Virus record (IMG/VR): IMGVR_UViG_3300028829_003355
Location: 1-45,446 of that record
Direction: 5' to 3' (one strand)
Source of the DNA: a virus
DNA length: 45,446 nucleotides
Part shown: piece after piece, positions 29,043 through 38,025 of the stretch
Layout: each line of letters opens with the position of its first letter
How positions within the stretch are numbered: position 1 is the first letter of the stretch
Program-made: the position numbers and the translations under genes
The notes under the pieces: model-generated
What the model was told of the DNA's origin: nothing
The model's input: the letters and a program-made list of their open reading frames with translations, nothing else
Database searches by the model: none

Positions 29043-30878
29043 TTGATCGCTGACTTCGCCACGATTGATTACGAGACGTACTACGACCGCGACTTTTCTC
29101 TTAGCAAACTGACAACAGATGAGTACTGTATGTCTAGCCAGTTTGAGGTTGTAGGCGTCTCCGTCAAACCCAGTTTATCCAAAGAACCTATCTGGTTTAG
29201 CGGCTCCTTTACAGACACCCTGCACTTTTTGCGGGACGTCATCGACTGGCCGTCCACCGCTGTCTGCGCACACAACGCGCACTTCGACGGCTTCATCACT
29301 ACTCAGCTTTTTGATCTAAAGCCTAAGCTGTGGGTGGACACCGTACCTTTATCTCGCATGGCCTTTCCTTGGCTAGCGCGTCACTCCCTTGCAAAAGTAG
29401 CCGAGCACATGGGGCTTGGGCAGAAAGGCACCGAGGTGGAGACCGCTATGGGCTTGCGTAGGGCCGACTTTACAGAAACGGGGCTGGCTCGTTACGCAGA
29501 ATACTGCTGCAACGACGTAGCGCTTTGTAGCCTCATTGCTTCTAAGTTGTTAGAGACAACACCTGCTCTTGAGCTATATCTAATTGACATGACTACGCGG
29601 ATGTTTACTGAGCCAACCCTAGTGGGGGACGCCAACCGCTTGCTCAACTATCATAACAGCGTGCTCGACGACAAAGACGCGCTGTTAGAGCGTGCGCAAA
29701 TTGGTCGCGACGAGCTAATGTCCAACCCCAAGTTTGCAGAAGCACTACGCAACTTAGGCGTAATCCCACCCATGAAAATATCCGCGCGGACGGGCAAAGA
29801 GACCTACGCCTTCGCAAAAAGCGACCGCGACCTGACTGACCTTTTAGACCACTCCAACCCAGACGTGCAGTCTCTTGTAGCGGCGCGGCTTGGTGTCAAA
29901 TCGACGATCAACGAAACCCGCGCGCTACGTTTGATGGAAGCGGCAAGGCGTGGCCCGTTGCCTGTGCACTTAAACCATTGGGGCGCCAAAACTACAGGCC
30001 GATTGTCCGGCGGCAACAAAATGAATTGGCAGAACATTCCTGCTCGCGGAACAGGGGCAGAGATACGTAAGTGTGTAGGTGCTCCTCCGGGAAGTTCAGT
30101 CGTTGTTGGCGACTCTAGTAATATTGAGTTACGAGTAGTGATGTCATTGGCTGGACAAACAGACGTGGTAGACAAAATACGCTCGGGCGTAGACTTGTAC
30201 TGCGACTTCGCATCTGAAATGTATAACCGCAAGATCGTTAAAGACGATAAAAAAGAGCGCATGGTGGGCAAAGTAGCCATGCTTTCTCTCCAGTATGGCG
30301 CTGGAGCGGCCCGTTTTAAAGAAATGGTGCGGGTGATGGCGGGGCAAGTTATCTCAGAGGCCGAAGCAGAGCGCATTGTTTGGTTGTATCGCTCGCGGCA
30401 CGACAAGGTAGTTGCGTTGTGGAGGCACTGCAATGACGTGATTTTGCCTGCAATTCAGCGCAGAGATGTGTTACAGTCAGTTGATGTAAACGGTTGGTTT
30501 TTGACGACTCATAACGGGTTCTCAATGCCAAACTCGGTGGGGGTTGTGTACCACGACCTGCATCGTGATGCCACGGGTGATTGGCAGTATTGGTCTGCGG
30601 GTAAGAAGCAGAAGATTTACGGTGGAAAAGTGGTTGAAAACATCTCGCAACACGCCGCGCGGCACATTGTCATGTGGCAAACTGCGCGCATAGACAGGAG
30701 GTTTCCTGTGGCTCTCAGTGTACACGACGAAGCTGTTTGTGTGGTCACTGATGCGCGCGCGGACGAGTGCAAAGAATGGATGCAATGTTGTCTCCGAGAA
30801 GCTCCGCCGTGGTGTAGGGGGTCGATACCCCTAGATTGTGAGGTAGAAGTTGGCAGAACGTATGGAGACGCTAAGTGA
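29043..30878 (+). CDS. DNA polymerase, family A, with 3'-5' exonuclease
   Basis: A TTG start is favoured: GGAGGG lies 8 bases upstream and no ATG occurs before the exonuclease motif. The 611-residue enzyme has a proofreading domain with IDYET (Asp9, Glu11), HNAHFDG (77-83) and YCCNDVAL (154-161). The polymerase domain has motif A GDSSNIELRV (356-365), motif B around RMVGKVAMLSLQYG (406-419) and motif C SVHDEA (559-564). All catalytic acids are present, so both activities are expected. It is shorter than bacterial Pol I and lacks its 5' nuclease, as usual for podovirus-type replicative polymerases. It is followed immediately by recombination nuclease genes. Confidence 0.94.
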   Translation: MIADFATIDYETYYDRDFSLSKLTTDEYCMSSQFEVVGVSVKPSLSKEPIWFSGSFTDTLHFLRDVIDWPSTAVCAHNAHFDGFITTQLFDLKPKLWVDTVPLSRMAFPWLARHSLAKVAEHMGLGQKGTEVETAMGLRRADFTETGLARYAEYCCNDVALCSLIASKLLETTPALELYLIDMTTRMFTEPTLVGDANRLLNYHNSVLDDKDALLERAQIGRDELMSNPKFAEALRNLGVIPPMKISARTGKETYAFAKSDRDLTDLLDHSNPDVQSLVAARLGVKSTINETRALRLMEAARRGPLPVHLNHWGAKTTGRLSGGNKMNWQNIPARGTGAEIRKCVGAPPGSSVVVGDSSNIELRVVMSLAGQTDVVDKIRSGVDLYCDFASEMYNRKIVKDDKKERMVGKVAMLSLQYGAGAARFKEMVRVMAGQVISEAEAERIVWLYRSRHDKVVALWRHCNDVILPAIQRRDVLQSVDVNGWFLTTHNGFSMPNSVGVVYHDLHRDATGDWQYWSAGKKQKIYGGKVVENISQHAARHIVMWQTARIDRRFPVALSVHDEAVCVVTDARADECKEWMQCCLREAPPWCRGSIPLDCEVEVGRTYGDAK

Positions 30879-31120
30879 CACGCATCCACATAAACCAACA
30901 CGTTATACGCAGGAACATGAAGGTCAAAGATGGCCCCCATGAACCGCCTATAACAGTGAAGGAAGGTAAAAAGAACACGTATTGTTATGCTGTGGAAGTG
31001 CTCGGTGATTCTAAAGTGGTTTACTCCCCAGACAAACCGTTGTCTTGTGGGGCGAAAGTGTGGATTGAAACCGACTCTCCGGTAGTTCTCACAACGGAGG
31101 CAATGTATGACCAGCGCTAG
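30875..31120 (+). CDS. Conserved small beta-type protein, 81 aa
   Basis: A GTG start overlaps the polymerase stop (GTGA). The pattern MTRIHINQHVIRRNMK, PPITVKEGKKNTYCYAVEVL and VVYSPDKPLSCGAKVWIETD is one I recognise from many phages and genomic islands ('riHVnqh.Ir.N......iTvk.....y....v.i.G.s.vvYsp.kPLsCGArvWieT'). Its function is not known to me; a single-stranded nucleic acid binding or small OB/SH3-like fold is a guess. It sits between polymerase and nuclease genes in the replication operon. Confidence 0.75.
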   Translation: MTRIHINQHVIRRNMKVKDGPHEPPITVKEGKKNTYCYAVEVLGDSKVVYSPDKPLSCGAKVWIETDSPVVLTTEAMYDQR

Positions 31121-31128
31121 GAAGCCTT

Positions 31129-31788
31129 ATGTCGAAGTTCCCAATGTCTTACAGCAGGTTGAGCACGTTTGAAAATTGTCCGCAACAGTTCGACTACTTA
31201 TACGTAACAAAGAATGTACAAGTAGTAGAATCAGAGGCGATGGCCTACGGCACTAGAGTGCACGAGGCGCTAGAAATGTATGCAAAGTCGCGAGACGAAA
31301 AGTATTTAACTCGCGAGACAAGAAAATGGAAAAGCCTGATAGACAGGCTACTAGAAAAGAAAGGTACGCATCTGTATGAGTACCAAATGGCTGTAACCCC
31401 AGAGTTAGAGCCGTGTGATTGGATGGCAAAAGACGTATGGCTACGTGGTATAGCTGACGTGTTAGTAGTTGATGGAGATACAGCGTATTGTTTGGACTGG
31501 AAAACAGGCAAGGTGCGAGACAATCCTACGCAGTTGCAGTTGTTTGCCTGTATGGTGTTCTTGCACTTTCCCGAGGTGCAGACGGTCAAGACAGCCTTCG
31601 TGTGGCTCAAGTTCGACCAAGTAACCGACATGATTTACAAACGGTCTATGTTTGACCCCATGTGGCGCAACCTGATGCAAAGGTTCGACTACGCGCAGGA
31701 GACCATAGACTTAGGGGTGTTTGAGGCAAAGCCGAGCGGTTTGTGCCGGTGGTGCGCGGCGCGGGACATTTGCCCTTACGGGAGATAG
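31129..31788 (+). CDS. Cas4/RecB-like PD-(D/E)XK exonuclease with Fe-S cluster motif
   Basis: This 219-residue protein has all hallmarks of the Cas4-type PDDEXK_1 nucleases: His45 in GTRVHEAL, Asp110 in RGIADVLVV, Asp123 and Lys125 in LDWKTGK, and a QLQLFA helix (136-141). One cysteine near the N-terminus (Cys17 in ENCPQQ) and three at the end (Cys206, Cys209, Cys215 in LCRWCAARDICPY) give the 4Fe-4S pattern. It would be a single-strand-directed exonuclease producing recombination or replication ends. There is no CRISPR array or Cas1, so a phage recombination role is likely. AGGAAG precedes the ATG. Confidence 0.88.
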   Translation: MSKFPMSYSRLSTFENCPQQFDYLYVTKNVQVVESEAMAYGTRVHEALEMYAKSRDEKYLTRETRKWKSLIDRLLEKKGTHLYEYQMAVTPELEPCDWMAKDVWLRGIADVLVVDGDTAYCLDWKTGKVRDNPTQLQLFACMVFLHFPEVQTVKTAFVWLKFDQVTDMIYKRSMFDPMWRNLMQRFDYAQETIDLGVFEAKPSGLCRWCAARDICPYGR

Positions 31789-31789
31789 C

Positions 31790-32092
31790 GTGAAGAACGA
31801 AAAAGATGTGAAAGCCGAGGTCAAAAAAATACTAACCGAGTTCGGTGCGTGGTGGTATATGCCGGTACAAACAGGTTACGGAGTAAAAGGAATACCTGAC
31901 TTTGTTGCGTGTATAAACGGTAAGTTCGTCGGTGTTGAGACCAAGTTTGGAGCTAACAAAGAGTCGGCTTGGCAGAAAAAACAAGGCAACAGCATCCGCG
32001 AAGCGCAGGGGCTGTACTTTGTTATCAACGAAAAGAACCTTGACGCTCTACGCCTTTCGCTGGCTGTAATAAAAGGACTCGCGGACGTATGA
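31790..32092 (+). CDS. VRR-NUC nuclease
   Basis: A GTG start one base after the upstream stop, with GGGAGA upstream, gives a 100-residue protein; a longer frame lies inside the previous gene and is rejected. The core motif is GIPDFVACINGKFVGVETKFG with Asp37, Glu50 and Lys52, the PD-(D/E)XK site of stand-alone VRR-NUC proteins, which cut branched DNA or resolve replication intermediates. Phages carry them beside SNF2-type helicases, as here (the next gene overlaps by four bases), where the pair may process forks or Holliday-like structures. Confidence 0.88.
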   Translation: MKNEKDVKAEVKKILTEFGAWWYMPVQTGYGVKGIPDFVACINGKFVGVETKFGANKESAWQKKQGNSIREAQGLYFVINEKNLDALRLSLAVIKGLADV

Positions 32093-33639
32093 CCGCTATA
32101 GTTGTGCCCAACAGAGAAAAGATCGTGCTCCCCAAGTCCGGCAACGAAGGGTTGCTAGAGGTAGTGCCGCACGCCAAAGTCTTTCAGCTGAAGAACGTCG
32201 AGTACATTGCTTTGAATCATGGCGTCGAGGAAACTCATGTACTCAGGAACATGGGCATCAAAAACGTGCCCGCGCCTATCTTAAATTACTACGACTGGCC
32301 TGCTCGATTCTCCGCGATGGAACATCAGCGCCAAACTGCCGCTTTCTTAGTAGCAAACAGGCGTGGTTTATGTCTCAACGCGCCGGGCACGGGCAAGACT
32401 ATTAGTACGCTGTGGGCGGCAGACTATTTACTAACCACTAATGTTATTAAAAAAGTGCTTATTATATCTCCATTGTCTACGCTCAAACCTGTGTGGGGTA
32501 AGGAGATCATGCAACATTTGCCGCACCGCAGCTTTGAAATACTAACGGGCACAAGGAAGAAGCGCGAACAGTTGTTGGAGAAGAAGGGCGTCGAGTTCTT
32601 TATCATCAACCACGATGGCTTTACGACGATGCCGGATAACTTCAGGGACTTTGACCTTGTGGTGTACGACGAGGCTACCGCGCTCAAGACACCTAGCTCT
32701 CGCCGTTTCAAGACGTTTGCAAACTACGTGAACGAGGTGTCGCCTTGGCTATGGTTGCTGACCGGCACGCCAATCGCGCAATCTCCTGTGGACGCGTGGG
32801 CTTTGGCTAAACTTGTCAACAGCAAGTCCCTGCCCCGCAGTTTTACTGCGTTCAAAGACTTGACCATGCAGAAGGTGTCTCAGTTTAAGTGGATACCAAG
32901 GCCCGAAGCGCTAAACGTGTGTAAGGCAGTTTTACAGCCGTCGATACGGTTCGATCTAGCCGAGTGCAAAGATTTGCCTGATACGGTGTACGTACCCCGC
33001 GAATGTGCCTTGACTAAGGTGCAGGCAGAGGCGTATAAAGAGCTACAGGAAGAAGCCTGTATTGCAGGAGCCGACATATCGGCGGCTAACGCGGCGGTGC
33101 TTTTTCAGAAGCTACTCCAAGTGTGTTGTGGTGTGGCTTACAACTCTGATGGTGAGAACGTGGAGTTCGACGACTCCAGCCGTATCGCTATGTTAGAGGA
33201 CATTATCGCGGAGGTCGGAGACAAGTGCATTGTCTTTGTTCCGTTGCGCGGCGTACAACAACGGTTGTACAAGCTACTACAACAAAAGAAGTTAGATGTA
33301 GCTATGGTTAATGGTGATGTAAAGAAGTCTGAACGTGATGATATTTTTTATAAGTTTCAGCACACAGACAACATACAAATACTCTTGGCTCACCCCAAGG
33401 TGGCGGCTCATGGCCTGACCCTTACGAAAGCGAGCAGTATTATATGGTACGCTCCTATATACTCGTTGGAGATGTACGAACAGGCTAACGCCAGAATACG
33501 GCGATTAGATACAGAAGGTAAAACTGTTGTTTACCATCTGGGTGCTACTAATTTTGAGTTTGAGTTATATAACCGGCTCAAAAATAAACAGAAAGTCTTG
33601 ACTGACTTTCTTAGTATGGTGCGTGGTGTTAATGATTAG
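32089..33639 (+). CDS. SNF2-type (SF2) DNA helicase/translocase
   Basis: The ATG overlaps the nuclease stop (ATGA). The 516-residue protein has motif I APGTGKT (98-104), motif II VVYDEAT (191-197; DEAT, not DEAH), motif III LTGTPIAQ (about 224-231), and at the C-terminus motif IV-VI region CIVFVPLRGV, VMVNGDVK-type, LLAHPKVAAHGLTLTKAS and QANARIRR. This is the arrangement of phage SNF2-like translocases. It probably remodels branched DNA together with the VRR-NUC nuclease encoded just before. Both lobes are intact. Confidence 0.92.
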   Translation: MTAIVVPNREKIVLPKSGNEGLLEVVPHAKVFQLKNVEYIALNHGVEETHVLRNMGIKNVPAPILNYYDWPARFSAMEHQRQTAAFLVANRRGLCLNAPGTGKTISTLWAADYLLTTNVIKKVLIISPLSTLKPVWGKEIMQHLPHRSFEILTGTRKKREQLLEKKGVEFFIINHDGFTTMPDNFRDFDLVVYDEATALKTPSSRRFKTFANYVNEVSPWLWLLTGTPIAQSPVDAWALAKLVNSKSLPRSFTAFKDLTMQKVSQFKWIPRPEALNVCKAVLQPSIRFDLAECKDLPDTVYVPRECALTKVQAEAYKELQEEACIAGADISAANAAVLFQKLLQVCCGVAYNSDGENVEFDDSSRIAMLEDIIAEVGDKCIVFVPLRGVQQRLYKLLQQKKLDVAMVNGDVKKSERDDIFYKFQHTDNIQILLAHPKVAAHGLTLTKASSIIWYAPIYSLEMYEQANARIRRLDTEGKTVVYHLGATNFEFELYNRLKNKQKVLTDFLSMVRGVND

Positions 33640-33650
33640 GAGATAGTGAT

Positions 33651-34040
33651 ATGGACTTTGAAAAAGCCATCGACAAATACCTGACCTTACGCAAAGAGTG
33701 CGACGAGATAAATCGCAACGCGAAGGTCGAAGTGGGTAAACGCAAAGAAGTTATGAAAAAGCTGGAGGCGTGGATTTCGCTGAAGGCTGACGAGGCGGGA
33801 CTCAAGACGATCCCGACACAGCTGGGGACGGGGTACTGGTCTACCCACCATACGTGCACCCTAGCTGAACCCGAGAGTTTCTTTCAGTATATCAAAAGCG
33901 AAGACGCTTGGGATTTGCTGGAGAAGCGCGCCAGTAAAACGGCGGTGAAGGCGTTTATAGAGGAGGAAGGTGCACCACCTCCCGGCGTCAATTTTAGTAG
34001 TTACATGGTTTTTAACGTACGTGAACAACGGAGTAAGTGA
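33651..34040 (+). CDS. Conserved phage protein of unknown function, 129 aa
   Basis: AGGAG lies 8 bases before the ATG. The N-terminal half is a coiled-coil-type helix (AIDKYLTLRKECDEINRNAK and on), followed by TQLGTGYWSTHHTCTLAEPE and a C-terminal motif KAFIEEEGAPPPGVNFSSYM. The last motif ('v......lPPGv......v.vR') is one that I see in many phage proteins located next to ssDNA-binding and nuclease genes. A role in replication or recombination is likely from position, but no activity is known. Confidence 0.7.
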   Translation: MDFEKAIDKYLTLRKECDEINRNAKVEVGKRKEVMKKLEAWISLKADEAGLKTIPTQLGTGYWSTHHTCTLAEPESFFQYIKSEDAWDLLEKRASKTAVKAFIEEEGAPPPGVNFSSYMVFNVREQRSK

Positions 34041-34041
34041 T

Positions 34042-34980
34042 ATGACTAGTCCCATGCAAGTACCAGACCACATTGCCGCGCGCATGGCCGCGCGTCGAGA
34101 TAGTGGCACTCGTTCGTCCATTCTGGATGCAGTAGTAACGGAATCGGGCGCGTCTCTCCCCCGCATCTCTATTAAAGCCGCGAAGTATCGGCTGGTCGAG
34201 GCCGGTGTAGAGACTCCTGTAGGCAACACCTTAGACGTAGTGATTGTGGGAATTAACCCCAACACTAGTAAGGTTTTTTACTCTCAAGCCTATGACGGCA
34301 CCGAGCAACGCCCATCGTGTTCTAGCGATGACGGCGTTAGACCCAACGCGGGAGTCCCTGATCCAGTATCAGACTCCTGCGCCCTGTGTCCTAATAACGT
34401 GTTAGGAAGTAAGGTCAATCCGTCTGGCGCCAAAAGCAAGCTGTGTTCTGACCAGCGGCATTTGGCTGTTGTCCCTGCGGCTGACCCCAAGAAGGTCTAC
34501 CAGTTGACGCTATCTGTGTCGGCGATGAAGCCTTTGCGGGAGTACTTCAAGCACTTGCAGAACTACGGGGCGGTGCCAGAAGAAGTCGTGACCGAGCTAG
34601 GGTTTGACGATAACGCCAGCTTCCCGCTCGTTACCTTCAAAATGAAGAACTTTCTGCCGGAAAAGGCGTTGCCTACCATTGATTCGATCACTCAGAGCGA
34701 CGATGTGAAGGCCGCAGTACGGCTGATCCCCCCACCCAACGCGCCTGCACCGGCCATACCCTCGCCGGATACGGGTGCTCCCAAGATTGGCGCTCCTCCC
34801 GCAGAACCTGCGGAGATTGTGGTGCCGATCTCCGCAGAACCTGCGGAGGTCGTGGTGCCGATTACGCCAGAGCCAGAACCCAAGCCCGAACCTGCGCCAG
34901 AGCCAGAGGCGAAGAAACAGGAAGCGGCACCGGAGAGCTTGTCTGAATTAGAGGACGCATTGGACAGCTTATTTGATTAG
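34042..34980 (+). CDS. Candidate single-stranded DNA-binding protein, 312 aa
   Basis: The ATG (MTSPMQVPDHIAARMAARRD) has GGAG 8 bases upstream; the frame continues left into the previous gene without a ribosome site. Residues about 40-220 form an alpha/beta core with a four-cysteine zinc-like region (PSCSSDDG, DSCALCPNN, KLCSDQRH). Then follow a Pro/Ala/Glu linker with repeated EPAE(I/V)VVPI units and an acidic tip (ELEDALDSLFD). A flexible linker and acidic, phenylalanine-containing tail are typical of ssDNA-binding proteins. Its place between helicase and primase genes fits. The family is not certain. Confidence 0.6.
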   Translation: MTSPMQVPDHIAARMAARRDSGTRSSILDAVVTESGASLPRISIKAAKYRLVEAGVETPVGNTLDVVIVGINPNTSKVFYSQAYDGTEQRPSCSSDDGVRPNAGVPDPVSDSCALCPNNVLGSKVNPSGAKSKLCSDQRHLAVVPAADPKKVYQLTLSVSAMKPLREYFKHLQNYGAVPEEVVTELGFDDNASFPLVTFKMKNFLPEKALPTIDSITQSDDVKAAVRLIPPPNAPAPAIPSPDTGAPKIGAPPAEPAEIVVPISAEPAEVVVPITPEPEPKPEPAPEPEAKKQEAAPESLSELEDALDSLFD

Positions 34981-34993
34981 GCTCTATACTGAC

Positions 34994-35018
34994 CCCCCGT
35001 ACGCGTACCGTGCGGGGG
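34994..35018 (+). promoter_or_regulatory. Strong hairpin that may cover the primase ribosome site
   Basis: CCCCCGTACG and CGTGCGGGGG pair over 10 bp (one G-T) with a CGTAC loop. The right arm overlaps GGGGGAG, the Shine-Dalgarno sequence for the TTG start of the next gene. Folding would hide it. Confidence 0.55.
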
Positions 35019-35028
35019 AGCACAAGTA

Positions 35029-37905
35029 TTGTGGGGGCGTATGTTAACGTGTGATTTTTTCAGCACCGTCTTGCCCGAAGAAGGTACTTACGTACTTTTC
35101 GTGCAGAAGCCAGACGGTAAAGGATGGAACGAAAACCATAATTCTATTGAATCTCTAACTGACGCCGCGCTAGGCTACGACAAAACAGATGCCACTGTTT
35201 ATTTCGCGCTAGGCACGTTTGTTGACAACGTAGAAGAAGATGGGACTGGACGGCTACGCGCGAGGCGCAAAGCCGTGTTTGCAGACAAATTCAAAACTCT
35301 CGCCGTCGATATTGACGTAGGGGGTAAGTACGAAGACGCACGCGAGGCGGCAAAAGATTTGTTGCGCGCGTGCGCAGAAGTAGATTTACCTAAGCCTTTG
35401 TTCGTTAAGTCGGGCAAGGGTGTACACGCCTATTGGCCAATGACTAGCGCTATATCGGCAAGGCATTGGGAGCTTATGGCGCGAATGTTGCGTGCCGCAT
35501 TAGCGGCTTGCGCTGTGGACTTTGATACGTCAAAGATTCACGACCCTGCGATGGTGTTGCGTCCTGTGGGAACGCGACACAAGAAAGACCCGACAAACTG
35601 GCTAGAGGTAACAGCCGCAAAGCCTATCGACTTGATAGACCCGCGCACCCTAGCCACCGCGCTAAAGCCTTACAAGGACTTAGCTAATACTACGCCGTTA
35701 CAGCGCAAAGAGCGCCGGTCGTCCGTATTAGACGCGTTTAATGAAGGCAATCGTACACCTGTGGTGTTGGAATCGCTAAAGGGTTGCGTGCAAATCAGCG
35801 CGTTGCTGGAGTCGCAGGGTGCTAAGGACGCGCTTGGTAACACTCCACAAGAGCCTATGTGGAGAGCTAGTCTCGGAATCGCAAAGTATGCGGAGGACGT
35901 AGACGCGGCGATCATCGCCTTGGCTGGAGGGCACGAGGATTTTGACTTCGCAGACAGCAAGCGCAAGCTAGAAGGGTGGCAAGGAACGGGGCCGACGACG
36001 TGTCAGAAGTTTGACGAGCTTTGCCCTAACGTGTGTGCAGTATGCCCCCACTTTGGAAAGATCAAGTCCCCGGCAGTGCTTACGCAAGGACACACTGAGC
36101 TAGTATCCGAAGACCCCAAGACCGGCGCGACTGTCGCAACCGAGCTACCTTTCGGGTATCACATAAAAGACAACCACTTGTACTTTCGCCCCAAGGACTC
36201 CAATGAAGACACGTTCGTTGCGCCTTACGCGCTGTGGGTAGTTGGGCGCGTTGCCGATGTAGAGGAGAGCCAGCAGAAAGCTAAGGTTGCAGTAAACCTT
36301 CCCATCGAAGGCACAAAGGTGGTAGATGTAGACGTGACGGCTATAGCAGACGGGGGCCAGACTCTTAGCAAGGCGCTGTCGCTAAAACAAATTTATGTTA
36401 GCGGGGACACTACGAGGCTAAAAAGTTATCTAATGACATACCTAAGAGAATTGCAGAAAGCCAGCAGTATCGACCATTTCTACCGGCACTTTGGGTGGCA
36501 GAAAGATGGTTCGTTCTTGTCTGGACGCGGTGTACACGGCAGGGACGATGTTGACCATATCCATTTGGAAGGCGCGGCGTCTGAGTTCCAAGAGTTCCTT
36601 GCCCCTACGGGCGATGTATCGAAGTGGGTGAAAGCGACTAAGCTGTTTGCGCACAAAGAGTTAAAGTACCACGGCGGCTATTTCCTGATGATGCTAGGCG
36701 CTCCGTTGCAGGCGGGGTCTAACATTGCAGGTATGTTTGTGAACGCGTACTCGCGCGACTCAGGTTCGGGCAAAACGCTCACGGCTCGGTTCGGGCTGAG
36801 TGCGTGGGGCAAGCCGTCAAAACTTATCCGCACAGTCAACGATACGGATAACTCGTTATACAAATCGTTCGGTATCACCAGCAGTTTCGGCGCCTACATT
36901 GACGAGTACACGACCGTGGACGTAGAGCGTGGGCGCAGGCAAATCTTTACGTGGCAAGAAGGTAGAGAGCGCACTCGTCTGTCGCGATCCGCAGATGGTT
37001 TTAGAGAACAGGCGTACTGGAACATGCCTATCTTCGCATCATCTAACCGGGACATCCACGAGATGCTCAATATGCGTATCTCGTCAGAAGCAGAGCAGTT
37101 GCGCGTCTTGCAGTTGCCGTTTCCGCGCACAAAAATCTTTGAGGACAACGCGGATTTTGGCTACCGCCTCACAGGACTGCTAGAGGATAACTACGGGCTA
37201 ATCGGCCCAATGCTCGTCGATGAAATCATCAAACGCGGCGGTGCAAAAGAAATATATGAGCGGGCGTACATTCGCTTCGCTGACAAATACCAATTCAAGT
37301 TCCTTGGGCAAGAGCGGTTTATAAACTCCGTGATCGTGTGCGCGGACGCTATAGGCGAGATTGCCACAGACTTAGGACTCATTGAGTTCGACTACAAGAA
37401 AGCTGTCGATAACGTGCTACATGCAGTTAGACGCCAGCGCGAGACGATGCGTGAAACCAAGCTAGACAGCCTCGACGTTGTGTTCCAGTTCTTGACTGAG
37501 AACGCAGATAAGATCGTGCACTGGCGAGAGGATCACGATGGCGGTGGAGCAACCAGAGCTTACGCTTTGCCTGCGCCTAAAGTAGCGGTCGCAAGAACCG
37601 AATACGCGTATGACAAAGACGGCAAGCTGATCGGCGGGGGGCTGTACATAAACAGAACCACCTTCCGAAACTGGTGTGCCCTTAATGGAGCGGAGTATCG
37701 TTCCGCAAGAGAGGGGTTAGAAGATATGGGCATTGGCGTGAGCGAGCCGCGAAAGACTTTGTTCAAGGGCGTAAGCGGAGCCGCATCGTCTGGTCAAACT
37801 TACTGCGTAGCGATAGAGGTGCAGTCGCACCCACGTCTAATTGAAGCGGCTGAAAGCACGCAACCGGGGGCGATTAGTTGTAAACCAAGGCTCGCGGTGG
37901 TGTGA
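35029..37905 (+). CDS. Primase-helicase fusion (archaeo-eukaryotic primase-like plus DUF927 ATPase)
   Basis: Two starts are possible: the TTG used here (GGGGAG 8 bases upstream) or an ATG four codons later. The N-terminal third is primase/polymerase-like: AVDIDVGGKYED with Asp94 and Asp96, SGKGVHAYW (128-136) and DPAMVLRPVGTRHK (172-185). A cysteine cluster (ELCPNVCAVCPHFG, near 330-342) follows. The C-terminal two-thirds form a DUF927-type ATPase with Walker A DSGSGKT (577-583) and Walker B YIDE (623-626). At 958 residues it should both unwind DNA and make primers for the family A polymerase. Confidence 0.85.
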   Translation: MWGRMLTCDFFSTVLPEEGTYVLFVQKPDGKGWNENHNSIESLTDAALGYDKTDATVYFALGTFVDNVEEDGTGRLRARRKAVFADKFKTLAVDIDVGGKYEDAREAAKDLLRACAEVDLPKPLFVKSGKGVHAYWPMTSAISARHWELMARMLRAALAACAVDFDTSKIHDPAMVLRPVGTRHKKDPTNWLEVTAAKPIDLIDPRTLATALKPYKDLANTTPLQRKERRSSVLDAFNEGNRTPVVLESLKGCVQISALLESQGAKDALGNTPQEPMWRASLGIAKYAEDVDAAIIALAGGHEDFDFADSKRKLEGWQGTGPTTCQKFDELCPNVCAVCPHFGKIKSPAVLTQGHTELVSEDPKTGATVATELPFGYHIKDNHLYFRPKDSNEDTFVAPYALWVVGRVADVEESQQKAKVAVNLPIEGTKVVDVDVTAIADGGQTLSKALSLKQIYVSGDTTRLKSYLMTYLRELQKASSIDHFYRHFGWQKDGSFLSGRGVHGRDDVDHIHLEGAASEFQEFLAPTGDVSKWVKATKLFAHKELKYHGGYFLMMLGAPLQAGSNIAGMFVNAYSRDSGSGKTLTARFGLSAWGKPSKLIRTVNDTDNSLYKSFGITSSFGAYIDEYTTVDVERGRRQIFTWQEGRERTRLSRSADGFREQAYWNMPIFASSNRDIHEMLNMRISSEAEQLRVLQLPFPRTKIFEDNADFGYRLTGLLEDNYGLIGPMLVDEIIKRGGAKEIYERAYIRFADKYQFKFLGQERFINSVIVCADAIGEIATDLGLIEFDYKKAVDNVLHAVRRQRETMRETKLDSLDVVFQFLTENADKIVHWREDHDGGGATRAYALPAPKVAVARTEYAYDKDGKLIGGGLYINRTTFRNWCALNGAEYRSAREGLEDMGIGVSEPRKTLFKGVSGAASSGQTYCVAIEVQSHPRLIEAAESTQPGAISCKPRLAVV

Positions 37906-37998
37906 GTATGGGTGCTGAGTCCGATGCACCGATGTACAAAGGTGTTTTTCCCTTTTCAAAAATCGGGTTAGTCCAGAATGCACTCCTAAAGCTGACCT

Positions 37999-38025
37999 AG
38001 CCCCATCAGTGGACGAAGCGGGGCT
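37999..38025. terminator. Possible bidirectional terminator between convergent operons
   Basis: AGCCCC and GGGGCT arms flank a 15-base loop, followed by TTTA. The stem is short and the loop long, so strength is doubtful, but the position between converging genes is right. Confidence 0.4.

Noticed and set aside
37908-38000. 30-codon frame after the primase gene
   Set aside because: No ribosome site, unremarkable composition, and it ends in the putative terminator; likely chance.
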